DNA of 64,000 nt from Microbacterium sp. VKM Ac-2870 (GCF_015350795.1 NZ_JADKSH010000004.1:124001-188000); one strand, 5' to 3'; shown: positions 1 through 8,686, numbered from the stretch's first letter. Notes: a model not told the origin generated them from the letters alone. Program-made: numbers and translations.

Positions 1-1566
1 CGCGCCGCGTACCTGAACTCCACGCAGTCGCCGGCCGAACGTGCGGGGGTCGAGCAGGACTTCCTCGCGGGCGAGCTCGACCTGCTCTACGTCGCGCCCG
101 AGCGGCTGAGCGCGGCATCCACCACCGCTCTGCTGCAGCGCGGGCAGCTGAGCGTCATCGCCGTCGACGAAGCGCACTGTGTCAGCCAGTGGGGTCACGA
201 TTTCCGGCCCGACTACCTCACGCTCGGCGACCTCGCCGACCGCTTCCCGGGGGTGCCACGCATGGCACTCACGGCGACGGCGACGCGCGCGACGCACCAG
301 GAGATCACCGAGCGGTTGCAGCTGCCCGACGCCCGGCACTTCGTCGCGAGCTTCGACCGCCCCAACATCCAGTACCGCATCGAGCCGAAGGTCGATCCGC
401 GCCGCCAGCTGCTGCAGTTCGTCCGCTCGCAGCCGGCCGGGTCAGCGGGTATCGTCTACGCGCTCAGTCGCAAGTCGGTGGAGCAGACCGCGGAGTACCT
501 GCGCACGCAAGGCGTCGACGCCCTGCCGTATCACGCCGGGTTGGATGCCGCGGTGCGCGCGCATCACCAGCAGCGGTTCCTCCGCGAAGACGGCGTCGTG
601 ATGGTCGCCACCATCGCCTTCGGAATGGGAATCGACAAGCCCGACGTCCGTTTCGTCGCCCACATCGACCTGCCGAAGTCGGTCGAGGGCTACTACCAGG
701 AGACGGGGCGTGCCGGTCGTGACGGCGAGCCGGCCCTGGCCTGGATGGCCTACGGACTCGGTGACGTCGTTCAGCAGCGGCGTCTCATCGACCAGTCGCC
801 GGGCGACCGCTCCTACAAGATGCGTCTGGGCCAGCATCTCGACGCGATGCTCGCCCTCTGCGAGACCGTGTCGTGCCGCCGTCAGAATCTGCTCGGGTAC
901 TTCGGGCAGAGTTCCGAGCCCTGCGGCAACTGCGACACGTGCCTCGACAACCCCGACACGTGGGACGGGCTGGTGCCGGCGCAGAAACTCCTCTCGACGA
1001 TCGTCCGCCTCCAGCGTGAACGCAATCAGGCGTTCGGCGCCGGCCACCTCGTCGACATCCTGCGCGGTGCCTCGACCGAGCGCATCCGCCAGCAGGGCCA
1101 CGACAAGCTCGCGACCTATGGGCTGGGCGCCGACCTCGGAGATCAGGACTGGCGCAGTGTGATCCGTCAGCTTCTCGCGCGGGGCATCATCGTCGCGCGC
1201 GGTGAGTACGGCGTGCTCGCGGTCGGCGACGAGGGCGCCGCGGTGCTGCGCGGTGAGCTCGAGGTGCCGCTGCGCCGCGATGTGCTCGGTCGCAGCGGCG
1301 GGGCAGCGCGAGTGCGCAAGTCGGCCGCCACCGAACAGGTCGCCGACGACGATCGCGACCTGTTCGAGGCTCTGCGCACCTGGCGCGCGGCAACCGCGAA
1401 GGAGCAGGGCGTGCCCGCCTACATCGTCTTCGGCGACGCCACACTGCGGGCCCTCGCCGAGCAGCGCCCGGCATCCGTCGCGGCGCTCGAGGGGATCACG
1501 GGCATCGGCGCGAAGAAGCGCGAGGCGTACGGCGAGGCGGTCGTCGCGGTCATCGCCGCCAACTGA
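1..1566 (+). CDS. recQ: ATP-dependent DNA helicase RecQ, 5' end missing
   Basis: 3'-5' superfamily 2 DNA helicase acting in recombination and replication-fork repair. The open frame enters from the left edge, so the N-terminal Walker A part is outside the window; 521 residues are visible. Seen: DEAH Walker B box at visible residues 56-59 followed by the RecQ signature CVSQWGHDFRPDY, helicase C-terminal motifs ending in QETGRAGRDG, a zinc-binding cysteine set near residues 292, 308, 311 and 314, an RQC winged-helix region (about 325-430) and an HRDC domain (about 450-521). This is the full RecQ-RQC-HRDC layout known from E. coli RecQ. It converges on the TetR gene downstream, separated by 220 bases with inverted repeats. 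Confidence 0.96.
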   Translation, partial: RAAYLNSTQSPAERAGVEQDFLAGELDLLYVAPERLSAASTTALLQRGQLSVIAVDEAHCVSQWGHDFRPDYLTLGDLADRFPGVPRMALTATATRATHQEITERLQLPDARHFVASFDRPNIQYRIEPKVDPRRQLLQFVRSQPAGSAGIVYALSRKSVEQTAEYLRTQGVDALPYHAGLDAAVRAHHQQRFLREDGVVMVATIAFGMGIDKPDVRFVAHIDLPKSVEGYYQETGRAGRDGEPALAWMAYGLGDVVQQRRLIDQSPGDRSYKMRLGQHLDAMLALCETVSCRRQNLLGYFGQSSEPCGNCDTCLDNPDTWDGLVPAQKLLSTIVRLQRERNQAFGAGHLVDILRGASTERIRQQGHDKLATYGLGADLGDQDWRSVIRQLLARGIIVARGEYGVLAVGDEGAAVLRGELEVPLRRDVLGRSGGAARVRKSAATEQVADDDRDLFEALRTWRAATAKEQGVPAYIVFGDATLRALAEQRPASVAALEGITGIGAKKREAYGEAVVAVIAAN

Positions 1567-1786
1567 CCCGGGGCGGTCGGGCCGGCCGGGCCGGCGGGGC
1601 CAGCCCTCGCTCGGCGTATCCATCACCAGATTCGGAGATGCGCAACAGATTCGGATGTCGCGGCATCCACCGTCCGAATCCGTGACCCGAGCCCGAATCC
1701 GGTGAGGCAGCTTCATCGCCTCGGTGTGCGCCTCGGTGCGCGCCTCGGCGTGTGCCTCCGGGCCGGCGTCAGCCGCGGCCGCCGCG
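1567..1786. repeat. Convergent intergenic region with nested GATTCGG inverted repeats
   Basis: Between recQ and the convergent TetR gene. It starts with a GC-only stretch of GGGCCGG units (1576-1602), then holds GATTCGG twice forward (1629-1635, 1648-1654) and twice inverted as CCGAATC (1674-1680, 1693-1699). The outer arms extend to CACCAGATTCGG and CCGAATCCGGTG with one mismatch, so nested hairpins can form on both strands. This suits a bidirectional terminator, although there is no T-tract. It is followed by four 12-base tandem units starting GCCTC at 1718-1765. No gene is seen here. Confidence 0.6.
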
Positions 1787-3103
1787 TCAGTGCGGCGGCA
1801 GGATGTCGTCGAGGTGCGCCCTCAGATGCGCAGCCACGTCGACACTGTCCCGGTCGTACAGCCACTGATACTGCAGTCCGTCCCACAGGGCGACCAGGCG
1901 GATGGCCTCGCGTTCGGGATCGCGATGGTCAGGCAGGTCGCCGTCACGTTGTGCGGCACGCAGAACCGCAGCGAAGTGGTCGACGGTGGCGGTGAACCGG
2001 CGGGTGAAGTAGTCGTGCGCGGGGTGGTCGCCCGGCAGGGCCTCGCACGACAACACGGCGTACACCTCGATGAGACCGGGGGTCGTCGCCGCGTTCTCGG
2101 CTGCACTGCGCGGGAGGCTGCGCACGAAGTCCGCCGCCCGGTCGGTCGTCGCGGGCGGGGTGGCCGAGATCGCGCGGTCGCGTTCGGTGAGCACAGCCCG
2201 CAACAGTGCGTCCTTCGAGGAGTAGTGATGCAGAAGGGCCGACTTCGACACCCCCACCCGCTCGGCGATCTCACGCAGGCTGGTCTCTGCATAGCCGTCG
2301 CGCGCGAACAGTGCTGTCGCGTCGCGCAGGATGCGTGCACGACGCTCCCGCCCGACGCGATATCCCTCCGCGGTGTCGCCGTCGTCGATCCCGAGATCGA
2401 GTGACGGCCAGCGCGCGGGTGACGCTGATCCGGATGCCGCGGCGCGGGGTGCGCCATCCCCGTCATGCGTCGGGCCGCCCTGTCCACCATCCGCCGGTCC
2501 GCGCGATCGCGGCGCCGTCGCGAGCAGCCGCTGCACCTCCGTGAGCAGGGCGACCACGTCGACACGCGCGGGCAGGTAGAGCGCGAGCAGCTGCAGTCCG
2601 TCCCAGACGGCCGCCAGGCGGACGGCCTCACCGGCGAAGTCGCGCGTGGGATGGACGGCGCCGACCGCGCTGGCGTCACGCAACTGCAGGGCCGATACCT
2701 CCCGCAGTCGGGCGTAGCGCTCGCGCATGTAGGCGTGGGCGGGGTGGCCGCGGGTGGAGCCTTCGCCGACGAGCGCGGCGTACAACGGCAGGTATCCCTC
2801 GATCTGTTGGTTGCGAGCGGCCACCGCCGAGAAGACGAGATCCCCGGCGGCGACAGTGGCGCCGCCCGGCTGCATCACGTCCTCGGCGGCCCGATCGTAC
2901 GTCGCGATCACGGCGGCCAGCAGCAGGTCCTTCGTGGCGAAGTGCTTGAGCAGACCGGGGTGGGTGATCCCCGCGGCAGCGGCGACGTCACGCAGCGACG
3001 CGGCGCGGTAGCCGTGCGCGACGAAGACCTCGCGCGCCGCATCGACGATGCGCGCGCGTGTGGCCGCCGTATTGCGCCTGCGCGTCGGTGCCGGCGTGGT
3101 CAT
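1787..3103 (-). CDS. Tandem TetR-type transcriptional regulator (two TetR modules in one chain)
   Basis: 438 residues, about twice the usual TetR length. Residues about 11-62 form one TetR helix-turn-helix (RDVAAAAGITHPGLLKHFATK), residues about 248-297 a second (REIAERVGVSKSALLHHYSSK). Each is followed by a similar ligand-domain ending (HPAHAYMRERY...AAVWDGLQLLALYL against HPAHDYFTRRF...VALWDGLQYQWLYD), so the protein is an internal duplication and could act as a single-chain pseudo-dimer. Start chosen at the ATG complement of 3101-3103, which has GGGAGG five bases upstream; the frame is open further but lacks TetR-like sequence. It is divergent from the GH3 gene, so it probably controls that gene and itself; the ligand may be a glycoside (inference). 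Confidence 0.88.
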   Translation of the reverse strand: MTTPAPTRRRNTAATRARIVDAAREVFVAHGYRAASLRDVAAAAGITHPGLLKHFATKDLLLAAVIATYDRAAEDVMQPGGATVAAGDLVFSAVAARNQQIEGYLPLYAALVGEGSTRGHPAHAYMRERYARLREVSALQLRDASAVGAVHPTRDFAGEAVRLAAVWDGLQLLALYLPARVDVVALLTEVQRLLATAPRSRGPADGGQGGPTHDGDGAPRAAASGSASPARWPSLDLGIDDGDTAEGYRVGRERRARILRDATALFARDGYAETSLREIAERVGVSKSALLHHYSSKDALLRAVLTERDRAISATPPATTDRAADFVRSLPRSAAENAATTPGLIEVYAVLSCEALPGDHPAHDYFTRRFTATVDHFAAVLRAAQRDGDLPDHRDPEREAIRLVALWDGLQYQWLYDRDSVDVAAHLRAHLDDILPPH

Positions 3104-3156
3104 TGTCGCCTCCCGGGCCCACCCTAGCCCTGCAATCACGTGACCTCGATTCGTAG

Positions 3157-3185
3157 TTACCAATCGGTCGGGTTTCGTGTACCGT
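3157..3185 (+). promoter_or_regulatory. Predicted GH3 promoter with overlapping operator-like site
   Basis: TTACCA (3157-3162), a 17-base spacer and TACCGT (3180-3185) fit an actinobacterial sigma-A-type promoter with a leader of about 45 bases. The imperfect palindrome ACCAATCGGT (3159-3168) overlaps the -35 box, the usual place for a TetR operator. A perfect 8-base palindrome TCACGTGA lies just upstream at 3136-3143. Assignment to the divergent tandem TetR is inference from position. Confidence 0.45.
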
Positions 3186-3236
3186 CGCCGGAGAGGCCGT
3201 CCGGTCTCGTTCTCACATCGCTGTGAAGGATCTCCC

Positions 3237-5042
3237 ATGACAGAGCCGGCCCCGGGCACGACCCCCGCGACCCCCATGGCACCCGCGGCCGCCGCCAACC
3301 GCCCCTGGCTCGACGCGGGCCTGCCGATCGACGAGCGTGTCGAGCTCCTCCTGCGCGAAATGACCGTGGAGGAGAAAGCCGGACTCTTCTTCCAGACGAT
3401 GATCTCGATCGGTCCGGACGGTGAGCTCTCGCAGGGCGACAGTGCGTTCGGGTTGCCGTCGACCGACGAGTACGTGCGCGAACGGCACATGACCCACTTC
3501 AACCTTCTGGGGGCTGCGCCGACCGCCGGCGAGATCGCCCGCTGGCACAACCGTCTGCAGCAGCTCGCGGCCGCCACGCGCCTCGGCATCCCCGTAACCC
3601 TCTCCACCGATCCGCGTCACTCGTTCACCGACAACCCCGGGGCGTCGATGCACGCCGGCCCGTTCTCGCAGTGGCCGGATGCGCTGGGGCTCGCGGCGAC
3701 GCGCGACGAGCAGCTCGTGCGCACCTTCGGCGACATCGCCCGGCAGGAGTACGCCGCCGTCGGCATCCGCGTGGCGCTGCATCCTCAGGTCGACCTCGCG
3801 ACCGAGCCGCGGTGGGCGCGCCAGCTGCAGACCTTCGGCGAGGATGCCGAGCTTTCGGCACGGCTGGGCGCGGCCTACATCCGCGGCTTCCAAGGAGACG
3901 AGCTGGGCCCCGACTCGGTGTCGACCATGGTCAAGCACTTCCCCGGCGGTGGCCCGCAGAAAGACGGCGAAGACCCGCACTTCGCCTACGGCCGTGAGCA
4001 GGTCTACCCTGGTGACGCGTTCGAGCTGCACCTCGTGCCCTTCGCGGCGGCGTTCGAGGCGGGGGTGCGTCAGGTCATGCCCTACTACGGCATGCCGATC
4101 GGCACCGCCTACGAAGAGGTCGGATTCGGCTTCAACAAGAGCGTCTTGACGGGGCTGCTCCGCGACCGGTTCGGTTTCGGCGGTATCGTCTGCACCGACT
4201 GGGGCCTCGTCACCGACAGCGAGATCATGGGCGACCCCTTCCCGGCGCGCGCCTGGGGTGTCGAGCACCTCACCCCCGCCGAACGCATGGCGAAGATTCT
4301 GGATGCCGGCGCCGACCAATTCGGCGGCGAACGCTGCACCGAGATCCTCCTGCAGCTCGTCGCCGACGGCATCGTCTCGGAGGAGCGCCTCGACGTCTCG
4401 GCGAGGCGCCTGCTGCGCGAGAAGTTCACCCTCGGGCTCTTCGAGAACCCGTCTGTGGATGCCGAGGCAGCGGACGAGATCGTCGGGTCGGCATCGTTCC
4501 GCGCCGCGGGCGCCGCCGCGCAACGCACCGCCATCACGGTGCTCGCCGCGACCGACGCGGTGCCTTTCGCTCGCGGGCTGAAGCTCTACGTCGAGGGCGT
4601 CGATGCGAAGGTCGCCGCTGCATACGGCGAGATCGTCGCCACCCCGGCCGAGGCCGACCTCGCCGTGCTCCGCCTGCAGGCGCCGTACGAGCAGCGCGGC
4701 TCGAGCTTCGAGAACTTCTTCCACGCGGGCTCGCTGGACTTCCCGTCGGAGGTTGTGGAGCACGTCGCCGCCGTCGCCGCTGTCGCGCCGACCGTGGTCG
4801 ATGTCTTCCTCGACCGGCCGGCCATCCTCACACCGATCGTCGAGCTGGGCGTCACCGTCACGGGCAACTGGGGAGCGAGTTCCGCCGCGCTCCTCGACGT
4901 GCTGAGCGGTGCGGCCAGCGCCCGCGGGCGCCTGCCGTTCGACCTGCCCCGCTCGATGGCGGCTGTGGAGGCATCCCGCCCCGACGTACCCTTCGACACG
5001 GCCGATCCGCTCTTCCGCTTCGGTCACGGTCTGGATCTCTGA
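3237..5042 (+). CDS. Glycoside hydrolase family 3 protein (beta-glucosidase-like)
   Basis: 601 residues. GH3 N-terminal barrel with the substrate-binding motif VKHFPGGGP (about residue 230) and the nucleophile Asp in GIVCTDWG (D321). A GH3 C-terminal alpha/beta domain follows, and the chain ends with FRFGHGLDL. No signal peptide and no C-terminal FN3-like domain, so it is probably a cytoplasmic enzyme acting on imported beta-glycosides, releasing sugar from the non-reducing end; the exact sugar cannot be told from the sequence. Start at 3237 because AAGGA lies six bases upstream; the frame is open from 3177. Probably controlled by the divergent tandem TetR. Confidence 0.88.
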   Translation: MTEPAPGTTPATPMAPAAAANRPWLDAGLPIDERVELLLREMTVEEKAGLFFQTMISIGPDGELSQGDSAFGLPSTDEYVRERHMTHFNLLGAAPTAGEIARWHNRLQQLAAATRLGIPVTLSTDPRHSFTDNPGASMHAGPFSQWPDALGLAATRDEQLVRTFGDIARQEYAAVGIRVALHPQVDLATEPRWARQLQTFGEDAELSARLGAAYIRGFQGDELGPDSVSTMVKHFPGGGPQKDGEDPHFAYGREQVYPGDAFELHLVPFAAAFEAGVRQVMPYYGMPIGTAYEEVGFGFNKSVLTGLLRDRFGFGGIVCTDWGLVTDSEIMGDPFPARAWGVEHLTPAERMAKILDAGADQFGGERCTEILLQLVADGIVSEERLDVSARRLLREKFTLGLFENPSVDAEAADEIVGSASFRAAGAAAQRTAITVLAATDAVPFARGLKLYVEGVDAKVAAAYGEIVATPAEADLAVLRLQAPYEQRGSSFENFFHAGSLDFPSEVVEHVAAVAAVAPTVVDVFLDRPAILTPIVELGVTVTGNWGASSAALLDVLSGAASARGRLPFDLPRSMAAVEASRPDVPFDTADPLFRFGHGLDL

Positions 5043-5150
5043 CCTCGGGGCATCCCGCGATGACACGGTGGAACTGAGTCTCACGCATCGTGAGTGTGGG
5101 TGTCACACAGGGCCGGATGCCGCGGACGCCGCGCCCTTTGTGGGGTGGGT

Positions 5151-5163
5151 GCAACCGGTTTGC
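5151..5163. promoter_or_regulatory. Near-palindrome upstream of the acyl-CoA oxidase gene
   Basis: GCAACCGGTTTGC contains the perfect 8-base palindrome AACCGGTT (5153-5160). It lies about 75 bases upstream of the acyl-CoA oxidase start and could be an operator; no regulator gene is adjacent. Confidence 0.25.
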
Positions 5164-5228
5164 GAGGGTGTTGTGGCGCTCCTACCGTCGACTGTGAGTT
5201 TTCCTGTCCGCTGTCGAAAGGTACGCCG

Positions 5229-7334
5229 ATGACCGACGCCGCCGTCCGTCCGAAGAAGCCCGCCACGAACACGCGCACTCCCGCCGGCGGGGCACCCCGG
5301 GCCGCACACACCGCCGCCGAGGCGAACGAGGCGCGCATCCACGTCGACACGGTCACCGATCTGCTCCTCGGAACGTGGGCCGAGACGCGCCGCGAGGCGC
5401 GCGAGATGATCAAGGACCCCGCGCTGTGGAAGATCGAGGGGTTGTCGGTCGCCGACCACCGGGAGCGCGTGCTCGGGCAGTTGCACATCCTCGTCGAGAA
5501 CAACGGCTCGCGCCGCGCGTTCCCGAAGAAGTACGGCGGGCTGGAGGACAACGGGGCCAACCTCGCCGGCTTCATGGAGCTCGTGCTGGCCGACCCGTCG
5601 CTGCAGATCAAGTCGGGCGTGCAGTGGGGTCTGTTCGGTTCGGCCATCTATCAGCTGGGCACCGAGAAGCACCACGAGGCGTGGCTGCGCGATGTCATCG
5701 ACCTCGAACTGCCGGGCGCCTTCGCGATGACCGAAATCGGGCACGGCTCCGACGTCGCGGCCATCGGCACCACAGCCACCTATGACCCTGAGACCGAGGA
5801 GTTCGTCATCAACACGCCGTTCCGCGGCGCGTGGAAGGACTACCTCGGCAACGCCGCCCTGCACGGGCGCGCGGCGACGGTATTCGCGCAGCTCATCACG
5901 GGCGGGGTCAACTACGGCGTGCACTGCTTCTTCGTTCCGATCCGCGACGAACAGGGCGCCACGCTGCCGGGCGTGCAGAGCGAGGATGACGGGGTCAAGG
6001 GTGGGCTCAATGGCATCGACAACGGCCGATTGGCGTTCGACCACGTACGCGTGCCGCGCTTCAACCTGCTCAACCGCTACGGCGACGTCGCCGCAGACGG
6101 CACGTACAGCTCCGACATTCCGAGCCCCGGACGTCGGTTCTTCACGATGCTCGGTGCGCTCGTGCAGGGGCGCGTGTCTCTCGACGGTGCGGCGACGACC
6201 GCGACGGCGCTGGCGCTGCACATCGCCCTCACCTACGCCAACCAGCGCCGCCAGTTCGACTCCGGGTCGGGCAGCGACGAGGTCGTGCTGCTCGACTACG
6301 GCAAGCACCAGCGGCGCCTGCTGCCGCGCCTCGCTCAGGTGTACGCGCAGTTCTTCGCCAACGACGAACTGCTGCGCACTTTCGACGGCGTCTTCAGCGG
6401 GCGCACCGACACTCCCGATGAGCGCGAGAACCTCGAGACGCTCGCTGCGGCCCTCAAGCCGCTGTCGACGTGGAATGCCCTCGACACCATTCAGGAGTGC
6501 CGCGAAGCCTGCGGCGGGTCGGGCTTCATGGCCGACAACCGCCTCGTCGGGCTGCACCACGACCTCGACGTCTACGTGACCTTCGAGGGCGACAACAATG
6601 TGCTCCTGCAGCTGGTCGGAAAGCGGCTGCTCAGCGACTTCGCCAAGCAGTTCAGCGGGGCGGATGCCGCGAAGCTCGCGTCGTTCGCCGCGAAGCAGAC
6701 CGCGGGCAAGGTCTTCCACGGGGCGGGTCTGCGCCAGCTCGGCCAGGCCGTCGCCGACTTCGGCTCGACCGCGCGGTCGGTGGAGCTGGGCCTGCGCGCC
6801 GAGCAGCAGCACGAGCTGCTCGCCGGGCGCGTGCGGCAGATGGTCGAAGATGTCGCGGGCCGGCTCCGACCGGCATCCAAGGCCTCGCCGGCCGAGGCGG
6901 CGGCGATCTTCAACGCGAACCAGGCCGAGCTCATCGAGGCTGCGCGCGCTCACGGCGAACTGCTGCAGTGGGAGGCCTTCAGCGACGGCATCTCCGGGGT
7001 GTCCGATGCGGGCACCGCCCAGGTGCTGACCTGGCTGCGTGACCTGTTCGGACTGCACCTCATCGAGAAGCACCTGGCCTGGTACCTCATCCACGGCCGG
7101 TTGTCGGCGCAGCGCGCGGCATCCGTCTCGAAGTACATCGACCGGCTGCTCCTGCGCCTGCGCCCGCACGCACAGGACCTCGTCGACGCCTTCGCCTTCG
7201 AGCCCGAGCACGTGCGTGCGCCCATCGCCTCGGGCGCGGAAGACGCACGCCAGCGCGAGGCTCGCGCGTACTACGCCGAGCTCGCCGCGTCGGGGCAGGC
7301 GCCGGTCTCGGAGAAGTCGCTCAAGAAGAAGTAG
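5229..7334 (+). CDS. Acyl-CoA oxidase / acyl-CoA dehydrogenase family protein
   Basis: 701 residues, the length of peroxisomal-type acyl-CoA oxidases rather than the roughly 390 of short dehydrogenases. FAD/substrate motif AMTEIGHGSD (about residue 167), a middle beta domain, and the ECREACGGSGF stretch followed by VTFEGDNNVLLQL, where E453 lines up with the general-base Glu of the family. A long C-terminal ACOX-like helical region follows. It catalyses the first, 2,3-unsaturating step of fatty acyl-CoA beta-oxidation with FAD; whether oxygen or an electron-transfer protein takes the electrons cannot be read from sequence. Start at 5229, with GAAAGG seven bases upstream. Monocistronic, ending before a large palindrome. 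Confidence 0.87.
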   Translation: MTDAAVRPKKPATNTRTPAGGAPRAAHTAAEANEARIHVDTVTDLLLGTWAETRREAREMIKDPALWKIEGLSVADHRERVLGQLHILVENNGSRRAFPKKYGGLEDNGANLAGFMELVLADPSLQIKSGVQWGLFGSAIYQLGTEKHHEAWLRDVIDLELPGAFAMTEIGHGSDVAAIGTTATYDPETEEFVINTPFRGAWKDYLGNAALHGRAATVFAQLITGGVNYGVHCFFVPIRDEQGATLPGVQSEDDGVKGGLNGIDNGRLAFDHVRVPRFNLLNRYGDVAADGTYSSDIPSPGRRFFTMLGALVQGRVSLDGAATTATALALHIALTYANQRRQFDSGSGSDEVVLLDYGKHQRRLLPRLAQVYAQFFANDELLRTFDGVFSGRTDTPDERENLETLAAALKPLSTWNALDTIQECREACGGSGFMADNRLVGLHHDLDVYVTFEGDNNVLLQLVGKRLLSDFAKQFSGADAAKLASFAAKQTAGKVFHGAGLRQLGQAVADFGSTARSVELGLRAEQQHELLAGRVRQMVEDVAGRLRPASKASPAEAAAIFNANQAELIEAARAHGELLQWEAFSDGISGVSDAGTAQVLTWLRDLFGLHLIEKHLAWYLIHGRLSAQRAASVSKYIDRLLLRLRPHAQDLVDAFAFEPEHVRAPIASGAEDARQREARAYYAELAASGQAPVSEKSLKKK

Positions 7335-7337
7335 GTC

Positions 7338-7441
7338 CGAAGTCGCGCTCCGCGCGCGCCATCGCCGACTCCGCAGTTCATCGCGAACTCCGCACGATCC
7401 CGCCCGGATCATGCGGAGTTCGCGCATTTCTGCGGACTTCG
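7338..7441. terminator. Nested hairpin, likely terminator or dispersed palindromic repeat
   Basis: Inner arms CGCGAACTCCGCA (7382-7394) and TGCGGAGTTCGCG (7412-7424) pair perfectly over 13 bases, then GATCC/GGATC pair after one mismatch around a 5-base loop. Outer arms CGAAGTC (7338-7344) and GACTTCG (7435-7441) enclose it, and a further ACTCCGCAG copy lies between (7359-7367). It begins four bases after the acyl-CoA oxidase stop. No T-tract follows, as is common for actinobacterial terminators; the repeated motif also suits a REP-like element. Confidence 0.65.
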
Positions 7442-7594
7442 TAGGTGAAGGCGGGAAAGATCACTCGGCGCAACGCCAGTACGGCGGATGCCGGACGGAG
7501 CGCTCGCACCGTCGCCCCGCGACCTTGAAGCAGCCTTCCCCGACCCCGAGCACTCGCTGATACACCGACTGCTCGAGCTGCTCGGGGCCCTTCC

Positions 7595-7640
7595 TCGACG
7601 CGGGCATGCCTTCGCGGTATCCTGTTTTGAACGCGTTCAG
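7595..7640 (+). promoter_or_regulatory. Promoter with 12-base palindromic operator for the epimerase gene
   Basis: TCGACG (7595-7600), a 17-base spacer and TATCCT (7618-7623) form a plausible promoter. The perfect palindrome TGAACGCGTTCA (7629-7640) covers the expected transcription start, so a repressor bound there would block initiation. The form is typical of TetR-family operators; the cognate regulator is not in the neighbourhood. Confidence 0.5.
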
Positions 7641-7654
7641 AATGGGGCAAGACA

Positions 7655-8677
7655 ATGGCTCGAGCAGAAGACACGCCAGCGGATGAACCCACGAGCCCCC
7701 GAGCCGTGGTGGCGGGGGCCTCGGGCTTCATCGGCCGCGCCGTCGTGTCGTCGTTTCGCGAGCGCGGCTATCGGGTGGGCGTCATCGGACGGCACGCGCC
7801 CGTCAGCTGGGACGACCCCGCCGCCGTCGCAGAACTGATCGACGGCGCCGACGTGCTCGTCAACCTCGCCGGAAAGTCGGTGAACTGCCGCTACACCGAC
7901 CGCAACCGCGACGAGATCCTGCGCTCCCGGATGGAGACCACCCGCGCCCTGCGGACGGCGGTGGCTGTGGCATCCCGCCCACCGGCGGTGTGGCTGAACG
8001 CCTCGACCGCGACGATCTACCGCCATCGCACCGACGCGCCGAACACGGAGAACGCCGGGGAGCTCGGCGAAGGGTTCTCGGTGGATGTGGCGCGGGCCTG
8101 GGAAGCCGAGTTCTTCGCCGGGGATCTGCCGACGACGCGGCGCCTCGCTCTGCGGATGGCGATCGTCCTGGGCGACGGACCCGCCACGCGGATGCTCACC
8201 ATGCTCGCTCGCATCGGTCTCGGGGGTCCGCAGATCGACGGGTGGGGGCCGCAGCATCGCCGCTACCGGGGCATCGGGCCCGATCCATCCGTCGATGGCC
8301 GCGTTCCGCACCACCGTACGCGGGGAGCGCAGCGGTTCAGCTGGGTGCACATCGACGACGTCGTCGAGGCGATGCACTTCCTCGTCGCGCATGCGGAGCT
8401 CGACGGCATCGTCAACGTGGTCGCACCCACGGCATCCGACAATCGCGAACTGATGCGCACCCTCCGGCGCATCGTCGGCATGCCGGTGGGGCTTCCCGCC
8501 TACCGGTGGATGCTGGAGCTGGCGATGTGGGCGCTGCGCACCGAGCCCGAGCTGGTCGTGAAGAGCCGGTGGGTCGTGCCCGAGCGGCTGAGCGCGGCGG
8601 GGTTCGCGTTCGCCCACACCGAGCTCGACGACGCGTTGCGCTCCGCCCTCGCGCGTCGTGTCGGCGCCCGCGGCTAG
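7655..8677 (+). CDS. TIGR01777-type NAD(P)-binding epimerase (SDR39U1/YfcH-like)
   Basis: 340 residues. An extended SDR fold with the nucleotide-binding motif GASGFIG (about residue 21), the family stretch NLAGKSVNCRYTDRNRDEIL and WVHIDD near residue 230. These are the marks of the TIGR01777 family, whose substrate is unknown. The chain is somewhat longer than the usual 300, with an insertion around residues 200-225 rich in Arg and His. No strong ribosome binding site is seen before the ATG. A palindromic operator at its transcription start suggests induction by a small molecule. The tag gene starts ten bases after its stop, so the two may be co-transcribed. Confidence 0.85.
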   Translation: MARAEDTPADEPTSPRAVVAGASGFIGRAVVSSFRERGYRVGVIGRHAPVSWDDPAAVAELIDGADVLVNLAGKSVNCRYTDRNRDEILRSRMETTRALRTAVAVASRPPAVWLNASTATIYRHRTDAPNTENAGELGEGFSVDVARAWEAEFFAGDLPTTRRLALRMAIVLGDGPATRMLTMLARIGLGGPQIDGWGPQHRRYRGIGPDPSVDGRVPHHRTRGAQRFSWVHIDDVVEAMHFLVAHAELDGIVNVVAPTASDNRELMRTLRRIVGMPVGLPAYRWMLELAMWALRTEPELVVKSRWVVPERLSAAGFAFAHTELDDALRSALARRVGARG

Positions 8678-8680
8678 CCT
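8675..8680 (+). promoter_or_regulatory. Predicted -10 box of a leaderless tag transcript
   Basis: TAGCCT ends six bases before the GTG start at 8687 and overlaps the stop codon of the preceding gene. There is no Shine-Dalgarno sequence between it and the start. The spacing is that of leaderless actinobacterial genes. Confidence 0.5.
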
Positions 8681-8686
8681 GAGCGG

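Larger units (their letters stand above)
7335..7654. other. 320-base intergenic region with palindromic element
   Basis: No convincing gene. The first 107 bases are a nested palindrome (see 7338-7441). The last part holds a predicted promoter and palindromic operator for the epimerase gene. The middle (about 7445-7590) is open on the minus strand for a 64-residue frame with high third-position GC, but it matches no family I recognise and has no ribosome binding site. Confidence 0.6.

Noticed and set aside
1718..1765. Tandem 12-base units as a CRISPR or phase-variable array
   Set aside because: Units are short, imperfect, without spacers and outside any gene.
5103..7427. 774-codon antisense frame over the acyl-CoA oxidase gene
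   Set aside because: No recognisable domain, and the opposite strand has conserved enzyme motifs.
7461..7655. 64-residue minus-strand frame upstream of the epimerase gene
   Set aside because: No family, no ribosome binding site, and it overlaps the operator and promoter; at most a remnant.
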